DNA from: Acidobacteriota bacterium
GTDB taxonomy: Bacteria; Acidobacteriota; Vicinamibacteria; Fen-336
Direction: 5' to 3'
Assembly (NCBI GenBank): GCA_003222275.1
Contig: QHVJ01000077.1
Coordinates: 1 to 61,881, forward strand
DNA: 61,881 nucleotides
This document shows positions 53,613 through 61,881 of the stretch, one piece after another. A model generated the notes under the pieces. The model was not told where the DNA came from. It saw only the letters and a program-made list of their open reading frames with translations, and searched no databases. Numbering within the stretch: the first letter of the stretch is position 1; the number at the start of each line of letters is the position of its first letter. Position numbers and translations under genes: made by a program.

Positions 53613-53636
53613 TTGCGGCCCCGCTCGTGAGAAGGC

Positions 53637-53645
53637 AGTCTAGCA
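53637..53645 (-). promoter_or_regulatory. Extended -10 element (TGcTAGACT) before the polysaccharide operon
   Basis: On the minus strand TGCTAGACT lies about 24 bases before the GTG of the FkbM gene. No -35 box is evident. It shares the 64-base gap with the upstream region of the divergent WecG-like gene. Confidence 0.35.
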
Positions 53646-53676
53646 AACGCGGGATGGCGCCGATCGACCCGTCCCT

Positions 53677-54483
53677 ATGGAGGCGATAGGTACGAGCGGA
53701 CGGGGCCGCGAGCGGTTCGGCGTCCTGGGCGTCTGGATCGACGCCGTCGATCAGCTCCGCGCCCAGGAGGCGATCGAGGGCTGGATCACGGACCGCCAGC
53801 GTCGCTACGTCTGCGTCAGCAACGTCCACTCGGTGATGGAGGCGCGCCGCGACGAGTCCCTCCGCGCGGTCTTCAACGCGGCCGGGCTCGCCGTGCCCGA
53901 CGGCATGCCGCTCGTCTGGGTCGGCCGGCTCCGGGGACGCCACGCGGTGCGCAGGGTGTACGGCCCGGACCTCACCCTGCAGCTCTGCGAGCGCGCCGCG
54001 GGCCGCGGGTTCACGTGCTTCTTCTACGGCGGGGGCCCCGGCGTGGCCGAGAGGCTCGCGGAATCGTTGTCGCGCCGTTTCCCGGGCTTGCGGGTCGTGG
54101 GCGCGGAAGCGCCTCCCTTCCGGCCCCTGACGACGGAGGAAGACGAGGAGGCCATGCGCCGCATCAACGCGGCCTCTCCCGACGTCGTTTTCGTCGGCCT
54201 GGGCTGCCCGAAGCAGGAGCGGTGGATGGCGGAGCACCGCGAGCGCCTCCATGCCCCCGTCCTCCTCGGCGTGGGCGCGGCCTTCGACTTCCACACGGGC
54301 CGGGTACCCCAGGCCCCCCGATGGATGATGGGCGCGGGCCTCGAGTGGCTCTTCCGGCTGTCGCGAGAGCCCCGCCGCCTCTGGCGCCGCTACCTGGTGT
54401 ACAACCCGCTCTTCGTCTTCCACCTCACGCTGGAGCTTCTCGGCCTGCGGCGCTATCCAGTGCCGGCCGACGACTCCGCATGA
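53677..54483 (+). CDS. WecG/TagA/CpsF-family glycosyltransferase
   Basis: The 268-residue enzyme transfers an N-acetylated amino sugar or similar sugar to a lipid-linked acceptor. Family motifs are FGVLGVWIDAVDQLRAQEAI, VCVSNVHSVMEARRD, LAVPDGMPLVWVGRL (catalytic Asp), GFTCFFYGGGPGVAERLAE, and VFVGLGCPKQERWMAEHRE. GVGAAFDFHTGRVPQAPRWM follows. The C-terminus overlaps the convergent YfhO-like gene by 59 bases. With a WecE-like transaminase nearby it suggests an ECA-like or O-antigen repeat containing a 4-amino-dideoxy sugar. Confidence 0.9.
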   Translation: MEAIGTSGRGRERFGVLGVWIDAVDQLRAQEAIEGWITDRQRRYVCVSNVHSVMEARRDESLRAVFNAAGLAVPDGMPLVWVGRLRGRHAVRRVYGPDLTLQLCERAAGRGFTCFFYGGGPGVAERLAESLSRRFPGLRVVGAEAPPFRPLTTEEDEEAMRRINAASPDVVFVGLGCPKQERWMAEHRERLHAPVLLGVGAAFDFHTGRVPQAPRWMMGAGLEWLFRLSREPRRLWRRYLVYNPLFVFHLTLELLGLRRYPVPADDSA

Positions 54484-56689
54484 GCAGCGCGAGGACGCAG
54501 AGGGAAAGCGCCATCACGCCGAGGCCGGCCCGCAAACCCGGAGGCTGGTACGCAAGGCGCAGGCGGTGGCTCCCAGCGGGCACGGCCACGGCGCGGTAGT
54601 GTCCCTCGGCGACCGTCACCGCCGCCGGCGCGTCGTCCACCCAGGCTCTCCATCCGGGGGCGTACCCGTCGCGCAGGACGACCTGGGCGGGCGCCTCGGC
54701 GTCCACGGCGAGCTCGACCGCATCGGACGATTCCCGGAGGAGCGTCACGCGGCCGGCCACAGCCGCGCCGCCCGCGTCGACGAGGGCGAGGCGTCCGGGC
54801 CCGGGTGAGGTCACGTCGTAGATGTGGACCGCAACCGGCGCGATGCGAGAGGGAGCGACGACCGCGCGCTCCCGCAGCGCGGGATCCGTCAGCGGATCCA
54901 GGCTCACGACGTGCCCCACGCCGGCCGCCCGCAGCCGGCCGGCGAGCATTCCGATGCGGTCGCAACCGGCGTCACGGCCGGGGGTCGCCGCCAGCGGCAC
55001 CAGGGACGTCAGGTCTTCGCCGAGGGCGGTCGGCACGCGGGCCAGGAGGTTGAAGTCGGGCGTCATCGTCTCCCGGTAGGTCTCGAACGTCCACGCCTCG
55101 TGGTTCTCCGGATGGAGGGCCCGGCCGGCCCAGTACGCTCGGCTGCTCACGGGCTCGCACACGAAAAGGCGGCTCCCGTCCCGCAGCACCGGGAGCTGCG
55201 CGGTCATCTCCGCGGACAGGTGATAGAAGCTGCCGGTGACCATGGGGTTCAGGCCCGCGCCCGTTCGCAAGAGGTCCGCGGCCAGCAGCGCGGCGAGGCC
55301 CATCACCGCCAGGCCGGGCCGGAGACGGCCGCGCAGAACCACCACGGCGATGGCGGCCGCGGCCAGCGCCAACGCACCCCCCGCCGCCGCGTCGTGGAGC
55401 ATGTGGGCGAGCTGCCGCTCGCGCAGCGGCCAGGGCTCATCGGACGGGAAGAAGCCGGCGACGAAATAGCGGACGAAGCCGGGAGCGAGCGCCGGGAGCA
55501 GCAGGCCGCCCGTCAGCGGGCCTCCCAGGGCGAGCCCGGCCGCGGCCAGCCAGCGCCACGCCGGCCGCCGGCCGGACGCCAGCGCATCGACGCCGAGCGC
55601 GGCCAGCAGCGACACGGCCAGATGCACGGTGAAGAACGCCTTGGTCGGAAAGCGGAACCTCCGAACGAGGGGGAGCGCCTCCACGATCGGCCCGATGACG
55701 CCCCAGCGGCCGAGGCAGACCACGACCCCGAATGCGGCGAGGACGATGAGCCGAAGGCGGAGAGTGCGGCCGCACCGCGCGCCCACGGCCGCGACGGCCA
55801 GCGTGGCCGCTCCCAGGTAGAGGCTGAGGAAGTAGGGGAACCCCCGAGGGAAGAAGTTCTCTCCCCACCACCGGTTCGCGACGTCCGACAGATCGCCGTA
55901 GAAGTCCCCGATCACCACCTGCAGCAGGGTCAGGGGGTGCACGGACTGGGCGAGGACCACGGCCGGCGTGAAGCCGCGGCCGCGCTCGCTGACCGCGACC
56001 ACCCCGCTCATGACGCCGGTCGTCGGAGCGGACAGGCCAAGGCCGAGCAGCAGCGCGGCGGTGACACGGAGGATCGCCGCCCGCCGGCCGCTCGGCGGCC
56101 AGGAGAGGACGACGGCGGCCAGGATCGATTGCAGGACGAGCTCCGTGCCCACCGTCGACCACGCCATCGCGGTCGCGATCGCCGCCAGCGCGACGTCCCG
56201 GCCCCCCCCGCCGGCGGCCCGCCGCGCGCCCAGGATGACGAGAGGCGCCCACGCCATGGCCTCGGCGTAGACGTAGAGGTTCAGGCTCGAGAGGCAAAAG
56301 CCTCCCAGCGCGTAGACGAAGCTGCCGGCGGCGGCGGCCACGGGCTCGAGACCGAGGTGGCGGCCGAGGGCCAGGAACGCGAGCGCCGCCAGCGGGACGT
56401 GGAGCGCGAGCACCAGCGAGAGGCCCCACTCGTCGGGGTGGAGGAGCTGGAGCAGCTCGATCGGGTACGAGATGGGCGGGAAGGGCGAGGGGATCCCCTC
56501 GTGAAGGTACGGGTTCCAGTAGCGCAGCTCCGCCGCGCGCAGGCCGTCGAGCGCGAAGCGCCGCAACGGGAAGAAATGGAGCGAGAGGTCGCGGAAGAAG
56601 AACGCGTGGCCGCTCAGCAGGCCGCGCGCGAACGGCAGCGCGGCGACCACGGCAACGACGGCGGCCACGGCGGCGAGCCGCTTGGTCAT
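54425..56689 (-). CDS. YfhO-like polytopic membrane protein
   Basis: The 754-residue protein has about eleven membrane segments over residues 5-470 and a large C-terminal soluble domain of about 220 residues that ends in another helix. FFFRDLSLHFFPLRRFALDG and YWNPYLHEGIPSPFPPISYP near the N-terminus match YfhO-type proteins, which are GT-C-like and linked to glycosylation of envelope polymers. The C-terminal VVLRDGYAPGWRAWVDD is also characteristic. It follows the acyltransferase directly (no gap). Substrate is unknown. Confidence 0.82.
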   Translation of the reverse strand: MTKRLAAVAAVVAVVAALPFARGLLSGHAFFFRDLSLHFFPLRRFALDGLRAAELRYWNPYLHEGIPSPFPPISYPIELLQLLHPDEWGLSLVLALHVPLAALAFLALGRHLGLEPVAAAAGSFVYALGGFCLSSLNLYVYAEAMAWAPLVILGARRAAGGGGRDVALAAIATAMAWSTVGTELVLQSILAAVVLSWPPSGRRAAILRVTAALLLGLGLSAPTTGVMSGVVAVSERGRGFTPAVVLAQSVHPLTLLQVVIGDFYGDLSDVANRWWGENFFPRGFPYFLSLYLGAATLAVAAVGARCGRTLRLRLIVLAAFGVVVCLGRWGVIGPIVEALPLVRRFRFPTKAFFTVHLAVSLLAALGVDALASGRRPAWRWLAAAGLALGGPLTGGLLLPALAPGFVRYFVAGFFPSDEPWPLRERQLAHMLHDAAAGGALALAAAAIAVVVLRGRLRPGLAVMGLAALLAADLLRTGAGLNPMVTGSFYHLSAEMTAQLPVLRDGSRLFVCEPVSSRAYWAGRALHPENHEAWTFETYRETMTPDFNLLARVPTALGEDLTSLVPLAATPGRDAGCDRIGMLAGRLRAAGVGHVVSLDPLTDPALRERAVVAPSRIAPVAVHIYDVTSPGPGRLALVDAGGAAVAGRVTLLRESSDAVELAVDAEAPAQVVLRDGYAPGWRAWVDDAPAAVTVAEGHYRAVAVPAGSHRLRLAYQPPGLRAGLGVMALSLCVLALLMRSRRPALDSAAGREAPA

Positions 56690-57229
56690 TCAGGCCAGGG
56701 CGCGCACGGCCCGGGCGGGCACGCCGGCCACGAGTGTCGCGGGGGGCACGTCCTCCGTCACCACGCTGCCCGCGGCCACGAACGAGCCGCGACCCACCCG
56801 CACTCCGGGCAGGAGCGTGACCCCCGCTCCCACGAACGAGCCCGCCTCCACGACCACGGCGGCGGTCCTCGACGGAAAGTGCCGCTGCAGCGGATGGTCG
56901 CGGTATCCGACGTTGGTGTGGGTCAGCACGAGGACACGCTCGGCCAGCGTCACCTGGTCCTCGAGCGAGACCGTTTCCGCGAGGTCGATGAGGCACTCGT
57001 CGCCGAGGAAGCACTCTCTTCCCACCGACAGGCCGCCGAGCCCGCGCCGGTAGAGGTTGAAGAAGCGCACGTCGTGGAGGATCGCGCCGCGGCCGATGTG
57101 CGCCCCCAGCAGGCGTAGCCACAGCGACCGCAGGGGAGGGACGAGCGCGAGGCGATAGGGAACCATGGCCAGCGTCATGAAGCCGAAGCGGGCGGCCCGC
57201 GCGAAGCCGATCTCGCCGAGGGCCTTCAC
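56690..57229 (-). CDS. Hexapeptide-repeat acyltransferase
   Basis: The 179-residue protein is a left-handed beta-helix acyltransferase, probably an O- or N-acetyltransferase of a sugar. Repeats include GAHIGRGAILHDVRF, LSVGRECFLGDECLID and VVVEAGSFVGAGVTLLPGVR. VGRGSFVAAGSVVTEDVPPA and VAGVPARAV complete the usual C-terminal cap. The start is GTG at 57229, overlapping the GT2 stop (GTGA). It fits modification of the amino sugar made with the nearby WecE-like transaminase; that link is inference. Confidence 0.85.
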   Translation of the reverse strand: MKALGEIGFARAARFGFMTLAMVPYRLALVPPLRSLWLRLLGAHIGRGAILHDVRFFNLYRRGLGGLSVGRECFLGDECLIDLAETVSLEDQVTLAERVLVLTHTNVGYRDHPLQRHFPSRTAAVVVEAGSFVGAGVTLLPGVRVGRGSFVAAGSVVTEDVPPATLVAGVPARAVRALA

Positions 57230-57913
57230 GCACGACCGTCCCGCAGCTCCCGCCGGAAGGCGCGGAGCTTGCCGAAGTAACGGGCCGAGTCGCGCAGCCC
57301 GCGGACGGTGGAGGTCTTGTCGAAGCGCCGCACGTAGGCGCCCGGCACCTCCGCGACGCGGAGGCCGCGACGCTCGGCGCGGACCATGAACTCCGTGTCC
57401 CAGAACCAGCCGGTGTCGCGGATCTCGTCGAGGACCGGCATCAGCGCCTCGCGGCGAAAGAACTTGTAGCCCGTCTCGGTGTCGTGCAGCGACGTGCCCA
57501 GCATCTTCCGGACGAGGTACGAGTAGCCGCGGCTCATGAAGTAGCGGTCGAGGGAGCGGAGCTGGAAGGCGTAGATCCGCCGCACCGTGGCCACTTCGGC
57601 GCCTTTCTCGATCGCGCGCACCAGGGAGGGGATGTAGCGGGCGTGGACCTCGAGGTCGACGTCGAGGTAGCCGACGATGTCGCCCCGCGCGGCCCGGAAG
57701 CCGTCGCTGACCGTGGCCCCCCGGCCGCGGTTGACGTCGTGGAGGATGACCTGGATGGGGGCCGCGGGATGGGCGGCCACGATGTCGCGGATGATGTCGC
57801 GGGTGCGATCGCGGCTGACGTCGTCGACGAACACGATCTCGTACGGGCGGCCGAGCTCTTCGAGGACCTTTGTAGCAGGCGAGCACCACGCTGAGGCGGG
57901 GGACGCTGGCCAT
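57226..57913 (-). pseudogene. Family 2 glycosyltransferase (dolichol-phosphate-mannose-synthase-like) with a deletion/frameshift near the N-terminus
   Basis: The gene starts at ATG 57913 and reads MASVPRLSVVLACY in one frame. At about 57870 the family sequence continues in another frame as KVLEELGRPYEIVFVDDVSR and runs to the stop at 57226. Between the two parts the usual segment after ACYNE is missing, so bases not divisible by three have been lost. The remainder is well kept: DIVGYLDVDLEVHARYIPSL, TETGYKFFRRE and WFWDTEFMVRAERRGLRV. As read, no intact protein is made. Either the gene is broken or the assembly has an error here. The stop overlaps the acyltransferase start. Confidence 0.75.
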
Positions 57914-57917
57914 CGCT

Positions 57918-59051
57918 TCAGGGCAGCGCCTGCTTCAGCGCGGCCACGACGCGCTCGACGTCCCCCTCGCTGAGCCGGGGATGCAGGGGCAGGCGGACGA
58001 GCGTGCGGGCCACGCGGTCCGTCACGGGAAGCTCGCCGGTGGGCCCCAGGCTCCGGCCGTAGGGCGACGAGTGCAGGGGCACGTAGTGGAAGGACGCCAT
58101 CACCCCTCGCGCGCGGAGGCCGGCCAGGCACCGGTCGCGCGTCTCCTCGTCGGGAAGCAGCATATAAAAGAGGTGGTCGTTGCCCTGGCGCTCCGGATCG
58201 ATCGGCGGCAGCCGCGCCTGGTGGGCGTGCGCCCACGCCGCCAGCTCCTCGCGATAGCGCGACACGAGCCGCGCCCGCCGGACCTGGATCTCCTCGAGCT
58301 TGTCGAGCTGGGCGTCGAGCATCGCCGCCAGCACATCGGAGAGCACGTAGCTGCTCCCCTCCGCCACCCAGGTGTACTTGTCGACCTCGCCGCGGAGGAA
58401 CGCGCTGCGGTTGGTGCCCTTCTCCCGGATCACCTCGGCCCGCTCCGCGACACCGGCGTCCGCGAACGTGACCGCGCCGCCCTCCCCGCAGGTGACGTTC
58501 TTCGTCTCGTGGAAGCTGAAGCAGCCCGCGTCGCCGAGGGTGCCCAGCGGGCGGCCGCCAAGCCTCGCGCCGAGGCCGTGAGCCGCATCCTCCACCACCT
58601 TCAGGCGACGGCTACGGGCCAGATCCAGGAGCCTCGCCATGTCCGCGGCGATGCCCGCGTAGTGGACGGGCAGGACGCCCAGGGTGCGGGGAGAGATCCG
58701 GCGCTCGACGTCGGCCGGATCGAGGCCCAGGGTGCGGTCCTCGATGTCGGCGAAGACCGGCCGCGCTCCCACTCGCAGGACGGCGTTGGCGGTGGAGACG
58801 AACGTGAACGAAGGGCAGATCACCTCATCGCCGGGGCCGAAGCCGAGCGCGAGCAGCGCCAGCTCCATGGCGTGGGTGCAGGAGGTGGTGAGGAGCACCC
58901 TCCGGTCGTCGAGCAGCCGCTTCAGGCGCTCTTCGACCTTCAGGCAGAAAGGGCCGTTCCCGGCGACCCGGCCCCTCAGGGCCTGCGCGATGCGATCGGC
59001 TTCCCGGGCATCGAACCAGGCCTCCGACAGCTGGATCGGGGGGGCGGGCAT
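57918..59051 (-). CDS. DegT/DnrJ/EryC1-family aminotransferase, WecE/RffA-like (dTDP-4-amino-4,6-dideoxygalactose transaminase)
   Basis: The 377-residue PLP enzyme aminates a nucleotide-linked 4-keto-6-deoxy sugar. Motifs are LLTTSCTHAMELALLALG (about 55), VICPSFTFVSTANAVLR and VVEDAAHGLGARLGGRPLG (about 160). The PLP-lysine segment is CFSFHETKNVTCGEGGAV (Lys about 186). REKGTNRSAFLRGEVDKYTW and SSYVLSDVLAAM are characteristic of the WecE/RffA branch, so dTDP-4-amino-4,6-dideoxygalactose is the likely product. A TAGGAT -10 box lies nine bases before the ATG. It precedes the broken GT2 by four bases. Confidence 0.88.
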   Translation of the reverse strand: MPAPPIQLSEAWFDAREADRIAQALRGRVAGNGPFCLKVEERLKRLLDDRRVLLTTSCTHAMELALLALGFGPGDEVICPSFTFVSTANAVLRVGARPVFADIEDRTLGLDPADVERRISPRTLGVLPVHYAGIAADMARLLDLARSRRLKVVEDAAHGLGARLGGRPLGTLGDAGCFSFHETKNVTCGEGGAVTFADAGVAERAEVIREKGTNRSAFLRGEVDKYTWVAEGSSYVLSDVLAAMLDAQLDKLEEIQVRRARLVSRYREELAAWAHAHQARLPPIDPERQGNDHLFYMLLPDEETRDRCLAGLRARGVMASFHYVPLHSSPYGRSLGPTGELPVTDRVARTLVRLPLHPRLSEGDVERVVAALKQALP

Positions 59052-59060
59052 CGGCGGCGT

Positions 59061-59069
59061 ATCCTAGCA
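59061..59069 (-). promoter_or_regulatory. Extended -10 element (TGcTAGGAT) before the WecE-like gene
   Basis: On the minus strand TGCTAGGAT ends nine bases before the ATG at 59051. No -35 box is convincing. The leader would be about three bases. Confidence 0.4.
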
Positions 59070-59086
59070 CGCGGTGCGCCGCACAC

Positions 59087-59115
59087 TTGACAGCATTCCA
59101 GTACCGCGCTAGGAT
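59087..59115 (+). promoter_or_regulatory. Sigma-70-type promoter of pilB
   Basis: TTGACA (59087-59092) and TAGGAT (59110-59115) are 17 bp apart. The predicted start near 59122 leaves a 40-base leader before the ATG at 59162. An ATG-like frame reaching back to 59087 is excluded because it would begin in the promoter. Confidence 0.7.
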
Positions 59116-59161
59116 CGCGCGACTAAGTGCAAGAGACTACAAGGTTTTCTCGGATCGAGGC

Positions 59162-61018
59162 ATGCCCGTAAAGCTCGGTGAACTCCTGCTGAAGGAGAAC
59201 ATGGTCACTCCTCAGCAGCTCCAGGAAGCGCTTGCCCACCAGAAAATGAACGGGGGCAAGCTAGGCAAGGCCTTCGTGTCCCTCGGCTACGTCCGCGACG
59301 AGGAGATCACGAGCCTGCTCTCGCGGCAGTACGGCGTTCCGTCGATCAACCTCGACCACTTCGAGGTCGACCCCGCCATCATCAAGATCATCCCCGCCGA
59401 AACGGCACGAAAGTACCAGATTCTGCCCCTCTCGCGCTCCGGGGCGACGCTGACGATCGCCATGGCCGACCCCACGAACGTGTTCGCCATGGACGACATC
59501 AAGTTCATGACGGGCTACAACGTGGAGCCGGTGGTCGCCTCCGAGACGTCGCTCGAGGAAGCGATCGACAAGTACTACGGGTCCACGCGCTCACTGCAGC
59601 TCAAGCAGGAGGGCGGCGGCCAGTCGGGCGGGCAGAGCATGGGCTCGGCCGGCCTCAAGCTGGGAGACTCTCCGAGCCTCAAGGAGATGATGGGGGGAGA
59701 GTCGCTCTCCTTCGACGACATGGCCTCTGTCGGCCTCTCCGAAGTGGACATCGATTCCATCGCCGACGAGGAGGCCGACGTCGAGACGGTGAAGACCGAG
59801 GACGAGGAGATCGACCTCGGCGCGCTCGCCAAGTCGTCGGAGGCGGCCCCCGTCATCAAGCTCTCCAACGTGCTCCTCATCGACGCCTTGAAGCGGGGCG
59901 CCTCCGACATCCACATCGAGCCCTACGAGAAGGAGTTCCGCGTCCGGTTCCGCATCGACGGGATCCTCTACAACGTCATGGCGCTGCCGATGAAGCTGCG
60001 CGACCCCCTCATCTCGCGGCTGAAGATCATGGCCAAGCTCGACATCTCGGAGAAGCGCCTGCCGCAGGACGGCCGGATCAAGATCCGGCTCAAGGTCGAG
60101 GACCGGAGCCGCGACATGGACTTCCGCGTCTCCTCCTGCCCGACGCTGTGGGGAGAGAAGGTCGTGCTGCGGCTGCTGGACAAGACGAAGCTGATGCTCG
60201 ACATGACCAAGCTGGGGTTCGAGCCGGAGTCGCTGGAGCGCTTCAAGCGCGCCATCTCCAAGCCCTACGGCATCGTCCTCGTCACCGGCCCCACCGGCTC
60301 CGGCAAGACCAACACCCTCTACTCCGCGATCGCCCAGCTCAACAAGCCGGACACGAACATCATGACCGCCGAGGACCCGGTGGAGTTCAACCTCGTGGGC
60401 ATCAACCAGGTCCAGATCAAGGACCAGATCGGCCTCAACTTCGCGTCCGCCCTGCGCGCGTTCCTGCGCCAGGACCCCAACATCATCCTCGTGGGCGAGA
60501 TCCGCGACTACGAGACGGCGGAGATCGCGGTCAAGGCCGCCCTCACCGGCCACCTCGTCCTTTCCACCCTGCACACGAACGATGCGCCCTCCACGGTCTC
60601 GCGCCTCGTGAACATGGGCATCGAGCCGTTCCTCGTCGGCACGGCCGTGAACCTCATCCAGGCCCAGCGGCTCATCCGGCGCATCTGCGCCAACTGCAAG
60701 GTGGAGAACACCGACATCCCGCACAAGACCCTCATCGAGATCGGCTTCACGCCCGAGCAGGTGGGCACGTTCAAGCTCTACAAGGGCCGGGGCTGCGGGG
60801 TCTGCAACGGCACCGGCTACAAGGGCCGGGTCGGCCTCTACGAGGTGATGGAGATCTCGGAGGGCATCCGCGACCTGATCATGGTCGGGGCGACCGCGGT
60901 GGAGCTGAAGAAGAAGGCGCTCGAGGAGGGCATGCTCACCTTGCGCATGAGCGGCCTGGAGAAGATCAAGGCCGGGGTCACCACGATCGAGGAAGTCCTG
61001 CGCGAGACGGTCCTGTAG
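59162..61018 (+). CDS. pilB: Type IV pilus assembly ATPase PilB
   Basis: The 618-residue hexameric motor powers pilus extension. It opens MPVKLGELLLKENMVTPQQL with an MshEN-type N-terminal domain (about 1-145). A variable acidic linker follows (about 165-235). The ATPase core has Walker A GPTGSGKTNTLYSAI (about 377), the Asp box EDPVEFNLVGINQVQ, Walker B LVGEIRDYETAEIA and the His box STLHTNDAPSTVSRL. Four cysteines (ICANCK and CGVCNGTGYKGRVG) form the zinc site typical of PilB/GspE. pilT follows after 13 bases. The rest of the pilus operon (pilMNOPQ) is 32 kb upstream. Confidence 0.95.
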   Translation: MPVKLGELLLKENMVTPQQLQEALAHQKMNGGKLGKAFVSLGYVRDEEITSLLSRQYGVPSINLDHFEVDPAIIKIIPAETARKYQILPLSRSGATLTIAMADPTNVFAMDDIKFMTGYNVEPVVASETSLEEAIDKYYGSTRSLQLKQEGGGQSGGQSMGSAGLKLGDSPSLKEMMGGESLSFDDMASVGLSEVDIDSIADEEADVETVKTEDEEIDLGALAKSSEAAPVIKLSNVLLIDALKRGASDIHIEPYEKEFRVRFRIDGILYNVMALPMKLRDPLISRLKIMAKLDISEKRLPQDGRIKIRLKVEDRSRDMDFRVSSCPTLWGEKVVLRLLDKTKLMLDMTKLGFEPESLERFKRAISKPYGIVLVTGPTGSGKTNTLYSAIAQLNKPDTNIMTAEDPVEFNLVGINQVQIKDQIGLNFASALRAFLRQDPNIILVGEIRDYETAEIAVKAALTGHLVLSTLHTNDAPSTVSRLVNMGIEPFLVGTAVNLIQAQRLIRRICANCKVENTDIPHKTLIEIGFTPEQVGTFKLYKGRGCGVCNGTGYKGRVGLYEVMEISEGIRDLIMVGATAVELKKKALEEGMLTLRMSGLEKIKAGVTTIEEVLRETVL

Positions 61019-61031
61019 GAGGAGGTCGCCC

Positions 61032-61881
61032 TTGGCAGTCAGCCTGCACCAGCTTCTGAAGACGATGACGGAGATGGGAGGCACGGACCTCCACGTCACC
61101 ACCAACTCCGCCCCCCAGATCCGCGTGGACGGAAAGCTGCGGCCGCTGGACCTGCCGCCGCTGACCGCGGTCGAGACCAAGCAGCTCGCCTACAGCGTCC
61201 TCACCGACGCGCAGAAGCACCGCTTCGAGGAGAACCTGGAGCTGGACTTCAGCTTCGGCATCAAGGGGCTGGCCCGCTTCCGATCGAACGTCTTCATGCA
61301 GAGGGGCGCGGTGGCCGCCGTCTACCGGACGATCCCCTACGAGATCCGCGACTTCAAGATGCTGGGCCTGCCTCCGGTCGTGGCCGGCATCTGCGACAAG
61401 CCCCGGGGCCTCGTGCTCGTGACCGGGCCCACCGGCTCCGGCAAGTCCACGACCCTGGCCGCGATGCTCGACAAGATCAACAGCGAGCGCCACGAGCACA
61501 TGATCACGATCGAGGACCCCATCGAGTACCTCCACCAGCACAAGAAGTGCGTGGTGAACCAGCGCGAGCTGCACGCCGACACCCACTCCTTCACCAACGC
61601 GCTGCGCGCCGCGCTGCGCGAGGACCCCGACGTGGTCCTCATCGGCGAGATGCGCGACCTGGAGACGATCGAGTCCGCGCTGCGCATCGCGGAGACGGGC
61701 CACCTCACCTTCGCCACCCTGCACACCAACTCGGCGGCCCAGACCATCAACCGCATCATCGACGTGTTCCCCGCCCACCAGCAGTCGCAGGTGCGGGCCC
61801 AGCTGTCGCTGGTCCTGGAAGGGATCATGTGCCAATCCCTGCTGCCCAAGGCGAGCGGCAGCGGGCGCTGCCTCGCCATGG
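61032..61881 (+). CDS. pilT: Type IV pilus retraction ATPase PilT (3' truncated by window edge)
   Basis: The first 283 codons are present. The start is TTG at 61032 with AGGAGG about seven bases upstream, reading MAVSLHQLLKTMTEMGGTDL. There is no in-frame ATG near the start, which makes the gene easy to miss. Walker A is GPTGSGKSTTLAAMLDKI (about 137). The Asp box is ITIEDPIEYLHQHKK, Walker B is VVLIGEMRDLETIESALRIA, and the His box is FATLHTNSAAQTINRIIDVF. PilT pulls pili back for twitching and DNA uptake. It is coupled to pilB. Confidence 0.95.
   Translation, partial: MAVSLHQLLKTMTEMGGTDLHVTTNSAPQIRVDGKLRPLDLPPLTAVETKQLAYSVLTDAQKHRFEENLELDFSFGIKGLARFRSNVFMQRGAVAAVYRTIPYEIRDFKMLGLPPVVAGICDKPRGLVLVTGPTGSGKSTTLAAMLDKINSERHEHMITIEDPIEYLHQHKKCVVNQRELHADTHSFTNALRAALREDPDVVLIGEMRDLETIESALRIAETGHLTFATLHTNSAAQTINRIIDVFPAHQQSQVRAQLSLVLEGIMCQSLLPKASGSGRCLAM

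Overview
The window is about 62 kb of high-GC, densely coded bacterial chromosome with no rRNA, tRNA, CRISPR array or transposase that I can see. A Gram-negative (diderm) cell is indicated by a Kdo/LPS pathway, a PilQ secretin, LapB and an O-antigen-type export cluster. Together with the type IV pilus operon, class II FBPase, acyl-CoA metabolism, very high GC and frequent TTG/GTG starts, this would fit an acidobacterial or related deep-branching lineage. That placement is inference from gene content, not from a marker gene.

Layout. 1-3.5 kb: end of an alpha-2-macroglobulin gene coupled to pbpC. 3.7-7.1 kb (minus): a secreted two-domain phosphodiesterase and a GspC-like PDZ protein under one strong promoter. 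7.2-9.9 kb: a SpoIIE-type phosphatase coupled to rnc. 9.9-16.1 kb: a GspG-like protein, mnmA, a PLP decarboxylase and a zinc-ribbon/FHA protein (minus); an almost purely Asp/Glu protein coupled to lipA (plus); a cysteine desulfurase (minus). 16.1-21.6 kb: SAM hydrolase, then thiolase, crotonase, DUF2007-like and acyl-CoA dehydrogenase genes, then glpX. 22-27.2 kb: pilMNOPQ, followed by two lipoproteins, a TPR protein and a roadblock protein. 31-37.5 kb: accB-accC-thiE, a membrane protein, folD, and coaE fused to an extra domain. 37.5-43.7 kb (minus): kdsB, pyrG, kdsA, kdsD, kdsC, lapB, which make Kdo and CMP-Kdo and control LPS. 43.8-59.05 kb: a polysaccharide locus with a GT-C protein, initiating sugar-phosphate transferase, flippase, glycosyltransferases, methyltransferases, WecG- and WecE-like enzymes, an acyltransferase and a YfhO-like protein. 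One GT2 gene there is frameshifted. 59.2 kb to the end: pilB and the start of pilT.

The genes are very tightly packed. Most same-strand neighbours overlap by four bases (ATGA, GTGA, TTGA and, twice, an apparent CTGA), and several convergent pairs overlap tail to tail. Readable promoters are TTGACA-like with 17-18 bp spacers and TA-rich -10 boxes. Several -10 boxes lie 6-12 bp from the start codon, as in leaderless transcription.

The most unusual signal is a family of short GC-rich palindromic repeats built of two hairpin modules. It forms a four-unit 78-bp tandem array at 30.6-30.9 kb, with further copies at 3.6, 7.2 and 10.4 kb and weaker relatives at 17.6 and 31.6 kb. Copies differ by paired (compensatory) changes in their stems. 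Some copies are read into genes: the tail of the phosphodiesterase, the stop codon of mnmA, the N-terminus of the GspG-like gene, and probably an in-frame insertion in the thiolase. Other points of interest are the acidic protein coupled to lipA, the CoaE fusion, the nuclease-fold/phosphodiesterase fusion, and near-duplicate promoter-leader sequences in front of kdsB and pyrG.
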